From NCBI GenBank assembly GCA_902794475.1, contig CADBHR010000008.1, positions 1-32,546 of the forward strand: a DNA stretch of 32,546 bases, written 5' to 3'. This DNA is from an uncultured Methanobrevibacter sp. GTDB taxonomy: Archaea; Methanobacteriota; Methanobacteria; Methanobacteriales; Methanobacteriaceae. The notes below the pieces were generated by a model that was not told the DNA's origin, did not search any database, and saw only the letters and a program-made list of their open reading frames with translations. This document shows positions 23,233 to 32,449 of the stretch, piece after piece (the stretch's first letter is position 1; each line of letters opens with the position of its first letter). The translations under genes and the position numbers were made by a program.

Positions 23233-26091
23233 ATGTCTGATGTTAACAAAATTGATATGTTTAAAAATGATGTGAGGTATAGGGAAAACATTGCCCATAT
23301 TGAGACAATACCAGCTAAAAAGGCAAGTTTTAAAAAAGTAGATAATTTAAATGAAAAAATCATTGATTATCTTTCATCAAAGGATGTAAAGCTTTACAAA
23401 CACCAGGCTGATACATATGAAGCTATTAAAGATGGTGAAAACGTAATCATAACCACTCCAACTGCATCCGGAAAGACATTGGCATTTAATCTGCCGATTA
23501 TGGAGACTATGATTGAGGACACGGATGCAACGGCGCTATACATTTATCCTGCAAAGGCTCTTTCAAATGATCAATTGCATGTACTTGAAGGTTTGGAAAG
23601 CGAACTGGGTATCAAAATCAGACCTAAAACCTATGATGGTGATACTCCAAGGGAAGATAAGCGTGGTATTCGTGAAAAATCAAGAATTGTATTAACTAAT
23701 CCCTATCAGTTGCATTTGATTTTGTCATGGCATCATCAATGGTCAAGATTTTATAAGAACCTGCGATATATCGTTATTGATGAATCACATTATTATAAGG
23801 GAGTATTCGGTTCAAATGTTGCATTTCTGATTAAAAGATTGAAAAGAATAGCTAATTTTTATGGGTCATATCCTCAATTTATTTTATCTTCTGCAACTCT
23901 TGCAAATCCATTGGAACTGGCCAATAGACTGACAGGTGAAGAATTCGTGCTTGTTGATGATGATTCCTCTCCAAGCGGCGAGAAGGATTTTATATTATAC
24001 AATCCATTCAAGAATTATGTCAGGAAAAAGGTCAACATGCAAAATGCGCCTTCAGTTCACATGGAGACGGAAAACATATTCATGTATATGATGCTTAAAA
24101 ACATCCAGACTTTGTGCTTCACTGTTTCAAGAAAAACAACTGAACTGATTGCAATGTGGGCCAAAAATGACATGACTCAAGTCAAGGGACAGCTTGCCCA
24201 TAGGATTGCAGCTTATCGTGCAGGTTATCAGGCAGCTGAAAGGCGGGAGATTGAAGAGGGTCTTAAAAGCGGAAAATACCTGGGAGTGACATGCACCAAT
24301 GCATTGGAATTGGGAATAAATATAGGATCACTTGATGCGGTTATCATTTCAGGTTATCCTGGCACAATGATTTCGACTTGGCAACAGGCGGGAAGAGCAG
24401 GGAGAAGCAATCAGAAATCCCTTGCAGTGCTGATTGCTTTTGAAAACCAGCTTGACCAGTATTTCATGAACAATCCAAAATTCTTCTTTGATAAGCCTCA
24501 TGAAAATGCAATTATTGATTTGACAAATCCGATTCTTCAGGAAGCTCACATTCTATGTGCTGCCAAGGAACTGCCCCTTCAAAGGGGAGAGGCTGAAAAA
24601 TACTTTGACATCTCACAGAATGTGATTGATGAGCTGGTTTTAAAAAAGGATTTGCATGAAAATCAGAGAGGAGATTTCATCTATCCGTATGATGACAATC
24701 CGGCAATGGATCATTCTCTTGACCAAATTTCATCTGAAGAGTTCAAAGTTATGAACAATGGGGCATTGCTTGAAACCATGGAACGTTCACAGGTTTACCG
24801 TGAAGCCCATGAAGGAGCTATTTTAATCAACAAGGGGGACACCTATGTTGTCAACAGCGTTAATTTAAAAAACGGATTTGTCAATGTGTCTAAGGAAGCT
24901 GTAGATTATCATACGGTGGTATTAAACCAGACAGACATTAGCATCAGAAAGAAACTGTCAAAAACCAAATACGGAAAGCTAACAATACATTTCGGTGAGC
25001 TGACTGTAAGCGAAGATTACTTCAAATATAAAAAGATGCAGTTTTCAAAAGCGATAGGCACATATCCTCTTGAATTGCCTCCTTTGAAATTCAATACCAG
25101 GGGATTATGGTTCACAATACCAAAACAAGTAAAGGATACTCTTGAGGATATGTTTCCGAATGAGGAAGAAGTCTTTGCAGGAGGCCTTCATGGTGCAGAA
25201 CATGCTTTGATTGGCCTATTCCCATTGCATACCATGTGTGATAGGTTTGATATTGGGGGATTGTCCACCAATTATCATGAGGATACTCAGGAAGCTACCA
25301 TCTTTATCTATGATGGTTATGAGGGCGGAATTGGAATATGCGAGAAGGCAGTTGAGGTATTTGTTGAACTTTTAAATTCAACAATTGATCTTTTAGATAA
25401 CTGTCAATGCCAAAGCGGATGTCCTGCATGTATCTACTCTCCAAAATGCGGAAACGATAACAAGCCACTGCACAAAAATGCCACAAAGTATATTCTGGAA
25501 TATATGTCCAAATTGATATCAAAAGATGATTTGGAAGTTGAAGGTGAGATAATCGTTGAAAACGAGGTAATTCCTGATGAATTTGATGAAGCTTATGAAT
25601 TGTATAAGAAAGGAGATTATTCCTCATCAAAGGATGTTTTAAATGGTATTTTGGCTAATGACAAGAAACACTCAAAAGCGCTTGCATTAATGGCTCAGAT
25701 ATTATATGAACAGGACCAAAAGGACATAGCATTGCTGTTTACTAAAAAAGCCCTGTCCTGTGACAGGTCAAACATGATGGCTAATGAATTGGAAGTATTG
25801 CTCACCAGCAAACCTAAAAAGGAAGAGGTCGAGTTGAGCTCTTTGGATGATATTGACACATTATACGAAGAAGCCTATGACTTGTATCAGCAGGGGGACC
25901 TGGCAACCTCTTCTGAAATATTGGAAAAGCTCCTGGATTTTGATGACAAAAACTCTGAGGCACTTGCATTGATGGGGCTGATTTATTATCAGTCAGGAAT
26001 GTTTCCAAAGGCAATTGAATATTATAAAAAGGCCTCAAAAATAAATAAGAATGGTGAAATGGTTCGTGAGTTGAAGATGAGGGTGGCTTAA
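23233..26091 (+). CDS. MrfA/Hrq1-like DEAD-box repair helicase with C-terminal TPR repeats
   Basis: A protein of 952 residues. The superfamily 2 core has Q-region YKHQADTYEAI, Walker A TTPTASGKT (about 74-82), motif II IDESHYYKG (about 182-190), SSATLANP and the motif VI QQAGRAGRS (about 382-390). A zinc-binding Cys cluster C724-x-C726-x3-C730-x2-C733-x5-C739 marks the DUF1998/MrfA Zn-binding domain. In bacteria MrfA (YprA) takes part in repair of mitomycin C damage, and yeast Hrq1 is a crosslink-repair relative. From about residue 780 two TPR blocks are appended (DEAYELYKKGDYSSSKDVL; EEAYDLYQQGDLATSSEIL), which the usual family members lack. Transcribed from the repair-element promoter (site 3). 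No clear ribosome site; the stop overlaps that of the convergent reductase by four bases. Confidence 0.87.
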   Translation: MSDVNKIDMFKNDVRYRENIAHIETIPAKKASFKKVDNLNEKIIDYLSSKDVKLYKHQADTYEAIKDGENVIITTPTASGKTLAFNLPIMETMIEDTDATALYIYPAKALSNDQLHVLEGLESELGIKIRPKTYDGDTPREDKRGIREKSRIVLTNPYQLHLILSWHHQWSRFYKNLRYIVIDESHYYKGVFGSNVAFLIKRLKRIANFYGSYPQFILSSATLANPLELANRLTGEEFVLVDDDSSPSGEKDFILYNPFKNYVRKKVNMQNAPSVHMETENIFMYMMLKNIQTLCFTVSRKTTELIAMWAKNDMTQVKGQLAHRIAAYRAGYQAAERREIEEGLKSGKYLGVTCTNALELGINIGSLDAVIISGYPGTMISTWQQAGRAGRSNQKSLAVLIAFENQLDQYFMNNPKFFFDKPHENAIIDLTNPILQEAHILCAAKELPLQRGEAEKYFDISQNVIDELVLKKDLHENQRGDFIYPYDDNPAMDHSLDQISSEEFKVMNNGALLETMERSQVYREAHEGAILINKGDTYVVNSVNLKNGFVNVSKEAVDYHTVVLNQTDISIRKKLSKTKYGKLTIHFGELTVSEDYFKYKKMQFSKAIGTYPLELPPLKFNTRGLWFTIPKQVKDTLEDMFPNEEEVFAGGLHGAEHALIGLFPLHTMCDRFDIGGLSTNYHEDTQEATIFIYDGYEGGIGICEKAVEVFVELLNSTIDLLDNCQCQSGCPACIYSPKCGNDNKPLHKNATKYILEYMSKLISKDDLEVEGEIIVENEVIPDEFDEAYELYKKGDYSSSKDVLNGILANDKKHSKALALMAQILYEQDQKDIALLFTKKALSCDRSNMMANELEVLLTSKPKKEEVELSSLDDIDTLYEEAYDLYQQGDLATSSEILEKLLDFDDKNSEALALMGLIYYQSGMFPKAIEYYKKASKINKNGEMVRELKMRVA

Positions 26092-27236
26092 GGGGAGCCT
26101 GCATACGGTGTAAAACCTTGCTCAAAATGTTCGCAGACTTTTTCCAGTTCATCTGGAATGTCAATATGCTGTGTGCAGTAGTCCAGACATGTTCCGCAGT
26201 ATGTGCAGTCTTGTGCTGAAACCTTTTCGTCAGCTAACTTATCGAAATATAATCTGTAGATGTTTGATTCGGGACGGTTTTTGCTGAGGTTATATATGCT
26301 GAAGTATTCAGGAATAGGTATCATTTCAGGACATGCGTCAACGCAGTATCCACATTCGCTGCATGGCACTGCAACACTTGAATTGAGTTTGTCAGCCATT
26401 TTTTCTAAAAATTCATTTTCTTCACTTGTCAATGGTTCAAAATTCTCGTAAGTATCGCAATTGTCAAGCATATCTTCCATTTTGCTCATTCCGCTCAATA
26501 CAATTTTGACATGTTCAAGTGAGGCGCAGAATCTTATTGCAAAGCTTGCTATTGACTTGTCCGGATTGAATTGCTTGAAGTCATTTTTAATCTCATCGTT
26601 TGGATTTACAATGACTCCTCCTTTCAATGGTTCCATTACATAAACGTCAAGCCCATGTTTTACGCATAAGTCATAGCATTTGTGAGCTTCTATGGCAGGG
26701 TCTTCCCAGTCAAGATAATTCAGCTCCAATTGGACAACATCCAGAAAATCTCCGTATTTGTCCAGAACCTTTTCAAGCAAGCTTGCGTTGTCATGGAAAC
26801 TGAAACCGATTTTTTTGGCGGTTCCTTCTTCTTTCATCTTTTTAATATATTCAAATGCATCATGTGCTTCAGCTAGTTTGAGCCATGGAGTATTGATGTT
26901 GTGTATGAAAAATACGTCAAAATAATCAATGTTTAATCTTTCAAGCATTTCATTGACAAATTTTTCATTGTCTTTTTCACTTGTAAGTGCCCATGTTGGC
27001 ATTTTATCACAAATTTGGTAGGATTCGCGAGGATATCTCTCAACTACCGCTTTCCTGATTGCCAATTCGCTTGTTCCGTTATGGTATGCATAGGATGTAT
27101 CGAAGTAGTTGAATCCCTTTTCCATATAAATGTCAACCATTTGGTTGAATAATTCCTGATTGATTGATGTAGGGTCCTTTTCGTCGGTTAGCGGAAGCCT
27201 CATACAGCCAAAACCGAATTTTGATTTGTAAGTCAT
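26088..27236 (-). CDS. Aldo/keto reductase with C-terminal ferredoxin-like 4Fe-4S domain
   Basis: A protein of 382 residues from ATG 27236, which is preceded by AAAGGAG; an upstream in-frame start at 27299 would overlap the promoter. The TIM-barrel reductase part begins FGFGCMRLPLT and has catalytic Asp/Tyr (NYFDTSYAYHNG), Lys (QICDKMPTW) and His (VFFIHNI). After EEN..MADKLN come two clusters, CSECGYCVDACP and CTYCGTCLDYC, which hold iron-sulfur centres. This is the family often labelled 'predicted oxidoreductase of the aldo/keto reductase family' in clostridia and methanogens; substrate unknown. The promoter is bracketed by three copies of TTACTCAA, suggesting specific regulation. Divergent from hypA. 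Confidence 0.87.
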   Translation of the reverse strand: MTYKSKFGFGCMRLPLTDEKDPTSINQELFNQMVDIYMEKGFNYFDTSYAYHNGTSELAIRKAVVERYPRESYQICDKMPTWALTSEKDNEKFVNEMLERLNIDYFDVFFIHNINTPWLKLAEAHDAFEYIKKMKEEGTAKKIGFSFHDNASLLEKVLDKYGDFLDVVQLELNYLDWEDPAIEAHKCYDLCVKHGLDVYVMEPLKGGVIVNPNDEIKNDFKQFNPDKSIASFAIRFCASLEHVKIVLSGMSKMEDMLDNCDTYENFEPLTSEENEFLEKMADKLNSSVAVPCSECGYCVDACPEMIPIPEYFSIYNLSKNRPESNIYRLYFDKLADEKVSAQDCTYCGTCLDYCTQHIDIPDELEKVCEHFEQGFTPYAGSP

Positions 27237-27249
27237 AATACTATCTCCT

Positions 27250-27318
27250 TTGAGTAATATTTTTATTGAACTTGAATATATAAATGTTGTTTTACTCAAC
27301 AGTTTTAGTATTACTCAA
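27250..27318 (-). promoter_or_regulatory. Reductase promoter with three TTACTCAA sites around the TATA box
   Basis: TTACTCAA occurs at 27292-27299 and 27311-27318 (plus orientation) and as TTGAGTAA at 27250-27257. The reductase TATA box, TTTATATA on the minus strand (27284-27277), lies between the first and second. The two upstream copies are 19 bp apart, close to two helical turns; the downstream copy falls near the expected transcription start. Confidence 0.5.
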
Positions 27319-27397
27319 ATAATGTCGCTATATTAAATAGTTTTATATGTAAACAAAACTAAACTTAAAATATTAATATTTATAGAGGAGTAATAAG

Positions 27398-27775
27398 ATG
27401 CACGAATTATCAATGGCTCAGGGCATTATCAATGCAGTTCTCGAAACTGCAGAAGCAAATAATGCAACTGAAGTTAATGAAGTCACTGTTGAAGTTGGAA
27501 GATTAGCAATGATTAATCCTGAACAATTAGAGTTCATTTTAGGCGTTTTGATTGAAAATACTATAATGGAAGATGCAAAGATTGTCTTTGAGGAAATTCC
27601 GGCGGAAATCGAATGTAACGATTGTAAATTCCATGGTGAGGCCATTCTTGATGACAGCGATCATTATGCTCCACTTGTAAAATGTCCTGAATGTGACAGT
27701 CTGAATGTAGAAACTTTAAACGGTAAGGACATTGTTGTTAAAAATATTGTTATTGAAAAACCTGATGATGCTTAA
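27398..27775 (+). CDS. hypA: Hydrogenase nickel-insertion protein HypA
   Basis: HypA hands nickel to [NiFe] hydrogenase large subunits in the cytosol, working with HypB. The protein has 125 residues: the N-terminal M1-H2-E3 nickel site (MHELSMAQGI), the VEVGRLAMINPEQLEF core, and the zinc site C73-x2-C76 and C96-x2-C99. AGAGGAG is the ribosome site. hypB follows 17 nt downstream, so the pair is one operon. In a hydrogenotrophic methanogen the likely clients are the F420-reducing, Mvh and energy-converting hydrogenases, none of which are in this window. Confidence 0.94.
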   Translation: MHELSMAQGIINAVLETAEANNATEVNEVTVEVGRLAMINPEQLEFILGVLIENTIMEDAKIVFEEIPAEIECNDCKFHGEAILDDSDHYAPLVKCPECDSLNVETLNGKDIVVKNIVIEKPDDA

Positions 27776-27792
27776 ATAATTGAGGTGAAAAT

Positions 27793-28443
27793 ATGCACCA
27801 AGTAGCTGACGTGGAAGTAGCAAAAAATATTATGGATGCTAATAAGAGATTAGCGGATAAAAACTTAAAAAATTTAGAAGAAAAAGACATTTTCTGTGTT
27901 GATTTTGTAGGAGCAATCGGTTCCGGTAAAACAACACTTGTTGAAGAAATCATTGACAATACTGATTATAAGATTGGTGTTTTGGCAGGGGATGTAATCT
28001 CCAAATTCGATGCAGGACGTATAGAAAAGCATGATGTTCCGGTAGTTGGCCTTAACACTGGTAAAGAATGTCACCTGGATGCACACTTGGTGGGCCATGG
28101 TCTTGAAGATTTGCCATTGGATGACTTGGATATGGTTATCATTGAAAACGTAGGAAACCTAATCTGTCCGGTGGACTTTGATTTAGGTTCCCATTTGAGA
28201 ATAGTCGTTGTAAGTGTTACTGAAGGTGACGATACTGTAGAAAAACATCCAATCATTTTCCAAACATCAGACGTTGTTGTAATAAATAAGGTTGACCTTG
28301 CAGATGCAGTAGGCGCTGATGCGGATAAGATGGTTGCTGATGCTCAAAAATTAAACCCAAATGTTAAGGTAATCAAATCAAGCCTTAAACAAGGCACTGG
28401 ATTGGATGAAATTATTCAAGTCATTGAAGAAGCTATGAACTAA
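27793..28443 (+). CDS. hypB: Hydrogenase maturation GTPase HypB
   Basis: A protein of 216 residues, the GTPase that drives nickel insertion together with HypA. P-loop GAIGSGKTT at 40-48, switch/metal region DVISKFDAGR and GKECHLDAHLVGH (Cys and His of the dimer metal site, as in archaeal HypB), G3 region IENVGNLICP, and G4 motif NKVDLAD. There is no N-terminal His-rich extension of the bacterial type. AGGTGA lies upstream. The DUF354 gene starts 22 nt after the stop with its own AGGTGG, and so may be cotranscribed. Confidence 0.94.
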   Translation: MHQVADVEVAKNIMDANKRLADKNLKNLEEKDIFCVDFVGAIGSGKTTLVEEIIDNTDYKIGVLAGDVISKFDAGRIEKHDVPVVGLNTGKECHLDAHLVGHGLEDLPLDDLDMVIIENVGNLICPVDFDLGSHLRIVVVSVTEGDDTVEKHPIIFQTSDVVVINKVDLADAVGADADKMVADAQKLNPNVKVIKSSLKQGTGLDEIIQVIEEAMN

Positions 28444-28465
28444 TTAAATTAATTTAGGTGGTAAC

Positions 28466-29497
28466 ATGAAAGTATGGATTGATATCTCAAATGCGCCCCA
28501 TGTAAGGTTTTTTAAAGATGTAATTAAATATTTGGAAGCGGAAGGCGAAGATGTAATTGTTACAGCAAGACAATTTGGGGATATTCATAAATTACTTGAA
28601 ATGTATGATATAGACTTCATTTCTGTTGGAAAACATGGAGTGAGTCTTTATGACAAATTGAGGGAAAGTACTCAAAGAGTATATAATCTGGTGGACATTA
28701 TACATGACGAAAGGGTTGATGTCGCCCTTAGCAAGCATTCTATAGAACTTCCTAGAATCTCATTTGGTTTAGGAATTCCTAGTTTGTATGTTTTGGATAA
28801 TGAAAAAGCTTTGGCCGCCAATAAGTTGACTCTTCCTTTATGTGATAGAATCATTGCCCCTAACAGCATTGATTTTTGGCAATTGATGAAGTTTGGTGCT
28901 GATCCCAACACTATCATTCCATATTACGGTACCTCTGAATTAATGCATTTTAAAAGTTTTGAATATAATGATAATATTTTTGATGATTTGAATCTAAAAT
29001 TAAAACATTCCAAAACCATATTGATGAGACCTGAACCTTCACTCGCATCATATCTTGATGTTGACTGCAGAAAGTCAGTCCTGTCACCTATTGTTGATGA
29101 GCTGAAGAATGTGGCTAATATTCTGATATTGCCAAGATTCAAGGAACAATCTGAAATATTTGAGGGAATTGAAAACGTCCATATATTAAAGCCTCCTGTA
29201 GACACATCAAGTATCATTAAAAAATCAAATCTTGTCATTGGTGCTGGTGGAACAATGAATAGGGAAGCTGCAATCCTTCAAACTCCAGTCATATCATGTT
29301 ATCCTGGTGAAACTTTATCAGTTGACCAATATTATGTAAATAAAGGTCTTATGTATAGGTCTAATGATACTGATGATGTTATTGAAAAGGCATTGGAGTA
29401 TATTGTCAATCCTCATGAAAAAGTTGAGGTCAAGACTGATGATTTATTCCAGGTGATTTTGGATAATTTGTATGATTTGGCAAAAAATAGTAAATAG
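28466..29497 (+). CDS. DUF354 family protein, GT-B glycosyltransferase/epimerase-like
   Basis: A protein of 343 residues starting MKVWIDISNAPHVRFFK, the recognisable N-terminus of DUF354 proteins. The family has a two-domain GT-B-like fold with similarity to MurG and UDP-GlcNAc 2-epimerase. Visible segments are VTARQFGDIHKLLEM, SKHSIELPRISFGLGIPS, the interdomain MRPEPSLASY and the C-terminal GAGGTMNREAAILQTPVIS, which is the nucleotide-sugar binding type. A role in surface glycan or pseudomurein precursor processing is plausible; substrate unknown. Lies behind hypAB on the same strand. Confidence 0.75.
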   Translation: MKVWIDISNAPHVRFFKDVIKYLEAEGEDVIVTARQFGDIHKLLEMYDIDFISVGKHGVSLYDKLRESTQRVYNLVDIIHDERVDVALSKHSIELPRISFGLGIPSLYVLDNEKALAANKLTLPLCDRIIAPNSIDFWQLMKFGADPNTIIPYYGTSELMHFKSFEYNDNIFDDLNLKLKHSKTILMRPEPSLASYLDVDCRKSVLSPIVDELKNVANILILPRFKEQSEIFEGIENVHILKPPVDTSSIIKKSNLVIGAGGTMNREAAILQTPVISCYPGETLSVDQYYVNKGLMYRSNDTDDVIEKALEYIVNPHEKVEVKTDDLFQVILDNLYDLAKNSK

Positions 29498-29550
29498 ATT
29501 TTTATACTAAAAATATCATATAGTTATATGATACTCATTATTGATTTTTT

Positions 29551-29623
<73 letters not shown>

Positions 29624-29659
29624 TTTTATTATTTTAAAAAATTAAATTGTGATTATAAT

Positions 29660-30742
29660 ATGTTGTTAATTGCTCAAAACCACTTACAATTAATTGTTGA
29701 AGTAGGAATAATGCTCTTTGTTGCATGGGTATTTGCATTAAACTTAATTCCATTGTCCTTAAGTGTTGTAACCTTCTTATCATTGTTTATTATGGGTGGT
29801 TTTACACTTATTTTTGGAGCAGATATTGCGCTTTTGGTATTGTCTTCAAGTCAGGCGGAATTTACTCACCCATTTGGACCGATTGCTCTTTTGGGTACGG
29901 TTGCAGCTTTGGCATCCCTTAAGGTAATGAAGGAATCGGGTGTAGATATACGGCCTTTAAGAAGATTTGTAATATTGTTCCTTGCAGGAATTACCATATT
30001 TGGTGGATTAATGCACAGGTCCTTTTTAATTTTATGGTTAATTGGATTATTCTTCGGTTATCTGATGATTTCCAAATCATTCAGAGAAAAATCTGTATTT
30101 ACCATGAAGAGGATCGGATTGTTTTTAGGTGTTGCAGGAGTAGGTTTCGTACTATTGGAAGCCGTCTCTAGAGTAACCGGTATGACAATTTTCTCACCTA
30201 TGCTGAGGTTCAGCAGGATTGAACAATACTCATTATCAAGTATCAAAACAGTATTGCATAATATTCAATTAATTGGTCACAATGCATCAGCTTCCTATTG
30301 GGGGGCGGAAGGTACGGCCTTTGCTGAAGGTTATATTACCTTGCCGATGCAGTTAGTTTTATTCTTTGGTCTTCCTTTCCCTATGTTCTTTGGTATACTT
30401 GTAAACCAAAAGGATACAATCGATTATATGCTTCCGGGTATCTTCGGATACGGTTTTGACTTTGGTATATTGGGACTTGCAGGATTAGTCGCATTTGTTC
30501 TCGGAACAATACTTATCGGATTTAAAGTATTGAACATGTACCGGGAGAAAAGGGAGAAAAACAATAAAAAATACCTTGGAAGAGAAGTATTGTTGACAGG
30601 AGCATTGGCTTCATTCTGTGCACAGGCTTTAATCGGTTTATTTGTATTCAACAGGACAATTAACGGTATGGCTTTGTTAACATTCATATTTGTCGGCACA
30701 TTGATTTTAGCTAATGTAGTTACACTCAAAACCAGATCATAG
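29660..30742 (+). CDS. Polytopic membrane protein, function unknown
   Basis: The start is ATG 29660 with GTGAT upstream; an in-frame ATG at 29588 and a further start inside the tRNA are excluded because that DNA is transcribed as tRNA. The protein has 360 residues and about eight or nine hydrophobic helices (for example VGIMLFVAWVFALNLIPL, FVILFLAGITIFGG, IGLFLGVAGVGFVLLEA, LVLFFGLPFPMFFGILV, ILGLAGLVAFVLGTILIGF). A loop RIEQYSLSSIKTVLHN...GAEGTAFAEGY is conserved-looking and lies outside or between helices 5 and 6. This layout recalls polysaccharide polymerases or flippases, but I cannot name a family. It precedes DUF1890 by 10 nt and is probably cotranscribed with it. Confidence 0.65.
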   Translation: MLLIAQNHLQLIVEVGIMLFVAWVFALNLIPLSLSVVTFLSLFIMGGFTLIFGADIALLVLSSSQAEFTHPFGPIALLGTVAALASLKVMKESGVDIRPLRRFVILFLAGITIFGGLMHRSFLILWLIGLFFGYLMISKSFREKSVFTMKRIGLFLGVAGVGFVLLEAVSRVTGMTIFSPMLRFSRIEQYSLSSIKTVLHNIQLIGHNASASYWGAEGTAFAEGYITLPMQLVLFFGLPFPMFFGILVNQKDTIDYMLPGIFGYGFDFGILGLAGLVAFVLGTILIGFKVLNMYREKREKNNKKYLGREVLLTGALASFCAQALIGLFVFNRTINGMALLTFIFVGTLILANVVTLKTRS

Positions 30743-30752
30743 AGGTAATTTT

Positions 30753-31211
30753 ATGAAAGCTTTAGTATTACTTGGATGTCCAGAAACTCCATCTCAAACT
30801 CCGATGGCTGTTTATGTTTTTAATAAATTAACAAAAATGGGTTATGATACAACTATAGCTGCAAATCCAGCTGCTTCCAAGCTTGTAAAAATATCAGACC
30901 CTGAAGGACTTTACAATCTTAATATAGTAGATTTGGAAAGAACATTGGGAGATATCAATAAAGGGGATTATGATTTGCTGGTAGGTTTTGTTCACAAGGA
31001 TGCGGCAGCATCATTTTTCGTAACATTTGACCAGATATTGCAGACTAAATCATTGGCATTGGTATTTTCAAGAGATGCAGATGAAGTAGCGGAATTTGTG
31101 ACAATGATTGAAGAAAGTGGAAGTGATGCTTTAATCGCTGCTGTAAGAGCTTTCCATAATCCTTCACCAATCAAAGTTAAATTTGACAGAGCAATTAAGG
31201 AGTTTGAATAG
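30753..31211 (+). CDS. DUF1890 family protein
   Basis: A protein of 152 residues, soluble, with a Rossmann-like start MKALVLLGCPETPSQTPMAVYV and KMGYDTTIAANPAASKLVKI. I recognise this as DUF1890, a methanogen-restricted family. No catalytic motif is obvious apart from the N-terminal GCPE with its Cys. The neighbour DUF1894 begins one base after the stop, and metE overlaps that gene, so the three are one tight operon. The association with methyl-group metabolism is by position only. Confidence 0.65.
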   Translation: MKALVLLGCPETPSQTPMAVYVFNKLTKMGYDTTIAANPAASKLVKISDPEGLYNLNIVDLERTLGDINKGDYDLLVGFVHKDAAASFFVTFDQILQTKSLALVFSRDADEVAEFVTMIEESGSDALIAAVRAFHNPSPIKVKFDRAIKEFE

Positions 31212-31212
31212 A

Positions 31213-31524
31213 ATGTCTTTTTGTTTAGATACTTACCTACAACAGTCTGATAATTATGAAATCCATGCTTCCAAAGCAGGGTTTAAGGATTGTGCAATGA
31301 TTATAAGATTCAAAGCCGATGATTTGGTATACATCAAACCGGGCGATGAAGTTTTAGGTGTTCGTGTTATTGGAATTCCTCCAATACCAATTGGATTTGA
31401 CCATGAGAAAGGGACTGTTTTTTTACCTTACACCAAACCTTGTCATGGAACTTCAGTTGTGGAACTTCCAATCGATGAAGAAGAAGTTGAAAAAATCAGA
31501 AAATTAGATACTGGGAATAAATAA
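31213..31524 (+). CDS. DUF1894 family protein
   Basis: A protein of 103 residues from ATG 31213 (an upstream start at 31183 would sit within DUF1890); AAGGAG near 31198 is the ribosome site. Sequence MSFCLDTYLQQSDNYEIHASKAGFKDC, then a beta-rich DLVYIKPGDEVLGVRVIGIPPIPIGFD. I take it as DUF1894, found with DUF1890 in methanogens. Two Cys (residues 4 and 27) and a His near the N-terminus could bind metal. The stop shares one base with the metE start, so translation is coupled. Confidence 0.65.
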   Translation: MSFCLDTYLQQSDNYEIHASKAGFKDCAMIIRFKADDLVYIKPGDEVLGVRVIGIPPIPIGFDHEKGTVFLPYTKPCHGTSVVELPIDEEEVEKIRKLDTGNK

Positions 31525-32403
31525 TGAAATCTACTGTTGTCGGAAGCTTTCCAGTTGAAGTAAAACAACCTTCTTCAACTAAAGATAAATTATTAAATGC
31601 ATTTGGTGCATATGATCCTTTTAAAGAAGCTATTAAAAGTAGTGTAATAGCTCAGCTTGATTCAGGAGTTGATATAATCTCTGATGGTCAGGTTAGGGGA
31701 GATATGGTTTCTATTTTCACTGAGTATATTCCTGGAATGAAGATTGTTGACGGAAACACTGAAATCATTTCAAAAATCAGGAATCCCACTCAGGAAATTT
31801 CAGTTAAGGACTTGCAATATGCAAAAAAGGTCATGAAGGAATACTTTAATGGCAGCATTCCAGAAGGTAATGGAGTTAAAGGAATCATTACAGGTCCGAA
31901 TACCATTGTGCACTCTTCAAGGATTGCCGGTTTTTATAAAAACAAGGAGGACGCAATTATTGATTTGGCCCACTCTCTGAAATTTGAGGTTGATGCAATA
32001 GCCAAGAAGGTCGAGCCGGTTTATATTCAAATAGATGAGCCATTCCTGTCTACCGGAATGGTGGATATGAAAACTGCTCGTGAAGCTATTGGCATATTGC
32101 ATGATGGCTTGGAAATACCATTGGCAATGCATGTTTGCGGAATCCTGAAGGATGCATTTAAAGATATTTCCAATTTCAGTGTGGATATCTTGGATTTTGA
32201 ATTTGCAGGAAATAATGTCAATCTTGATGTTCTTGAAAAGAATGCTAATTTAGTTTCTGATAAGAAAATTGGCTTTGGCTATTGAAATTGTTGGAAAAGA
32301 CAATCTAATCTTGGATCCTGATTGCGGATTAAGAAGAGCGCCAAAAGATGTTGCATTTGAAAAATTAAGATTAATGAACGAAATCAAAGATAAATACAGT
32401 TAA
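31524..32403 (+). pseudogene. metE: Core methionine synthase (MetE/MesA-type), frame broken near the 3' end
   Basis: The product starts MKSTVVGSFPVEVK and matches the short archaeal methionine synthase that corresponds to the C-terminal barrel of MetE and takes its methyl group from a corrinoid or corrinoid protein rather than folate. Visible are IISDGQVRGDM, GVKGIITGPNTI, IQIDEPFL and the zinc ligands in MHVCG (His, Cys) and DFEFAGN (Glu). After KKIGFG (about 32276) the frame meets TGA at 32283. The rest, EIVGKDNLILDPDCGLRRAP with the last zinc Cys, ends at TAA 32401-32403 in another frame. About 20 residues are missing at the joint, judged against a family length near 305-310. As written the enzyme lacks its fourth zinc ligand. 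Sequence or assembly error must be excluded. Confidence 0.8.
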
Positions 32404-32449
32404 ACTTTTAAACATTTCTTTTTCCACCCAATCATCACTGGTGTTTAAA

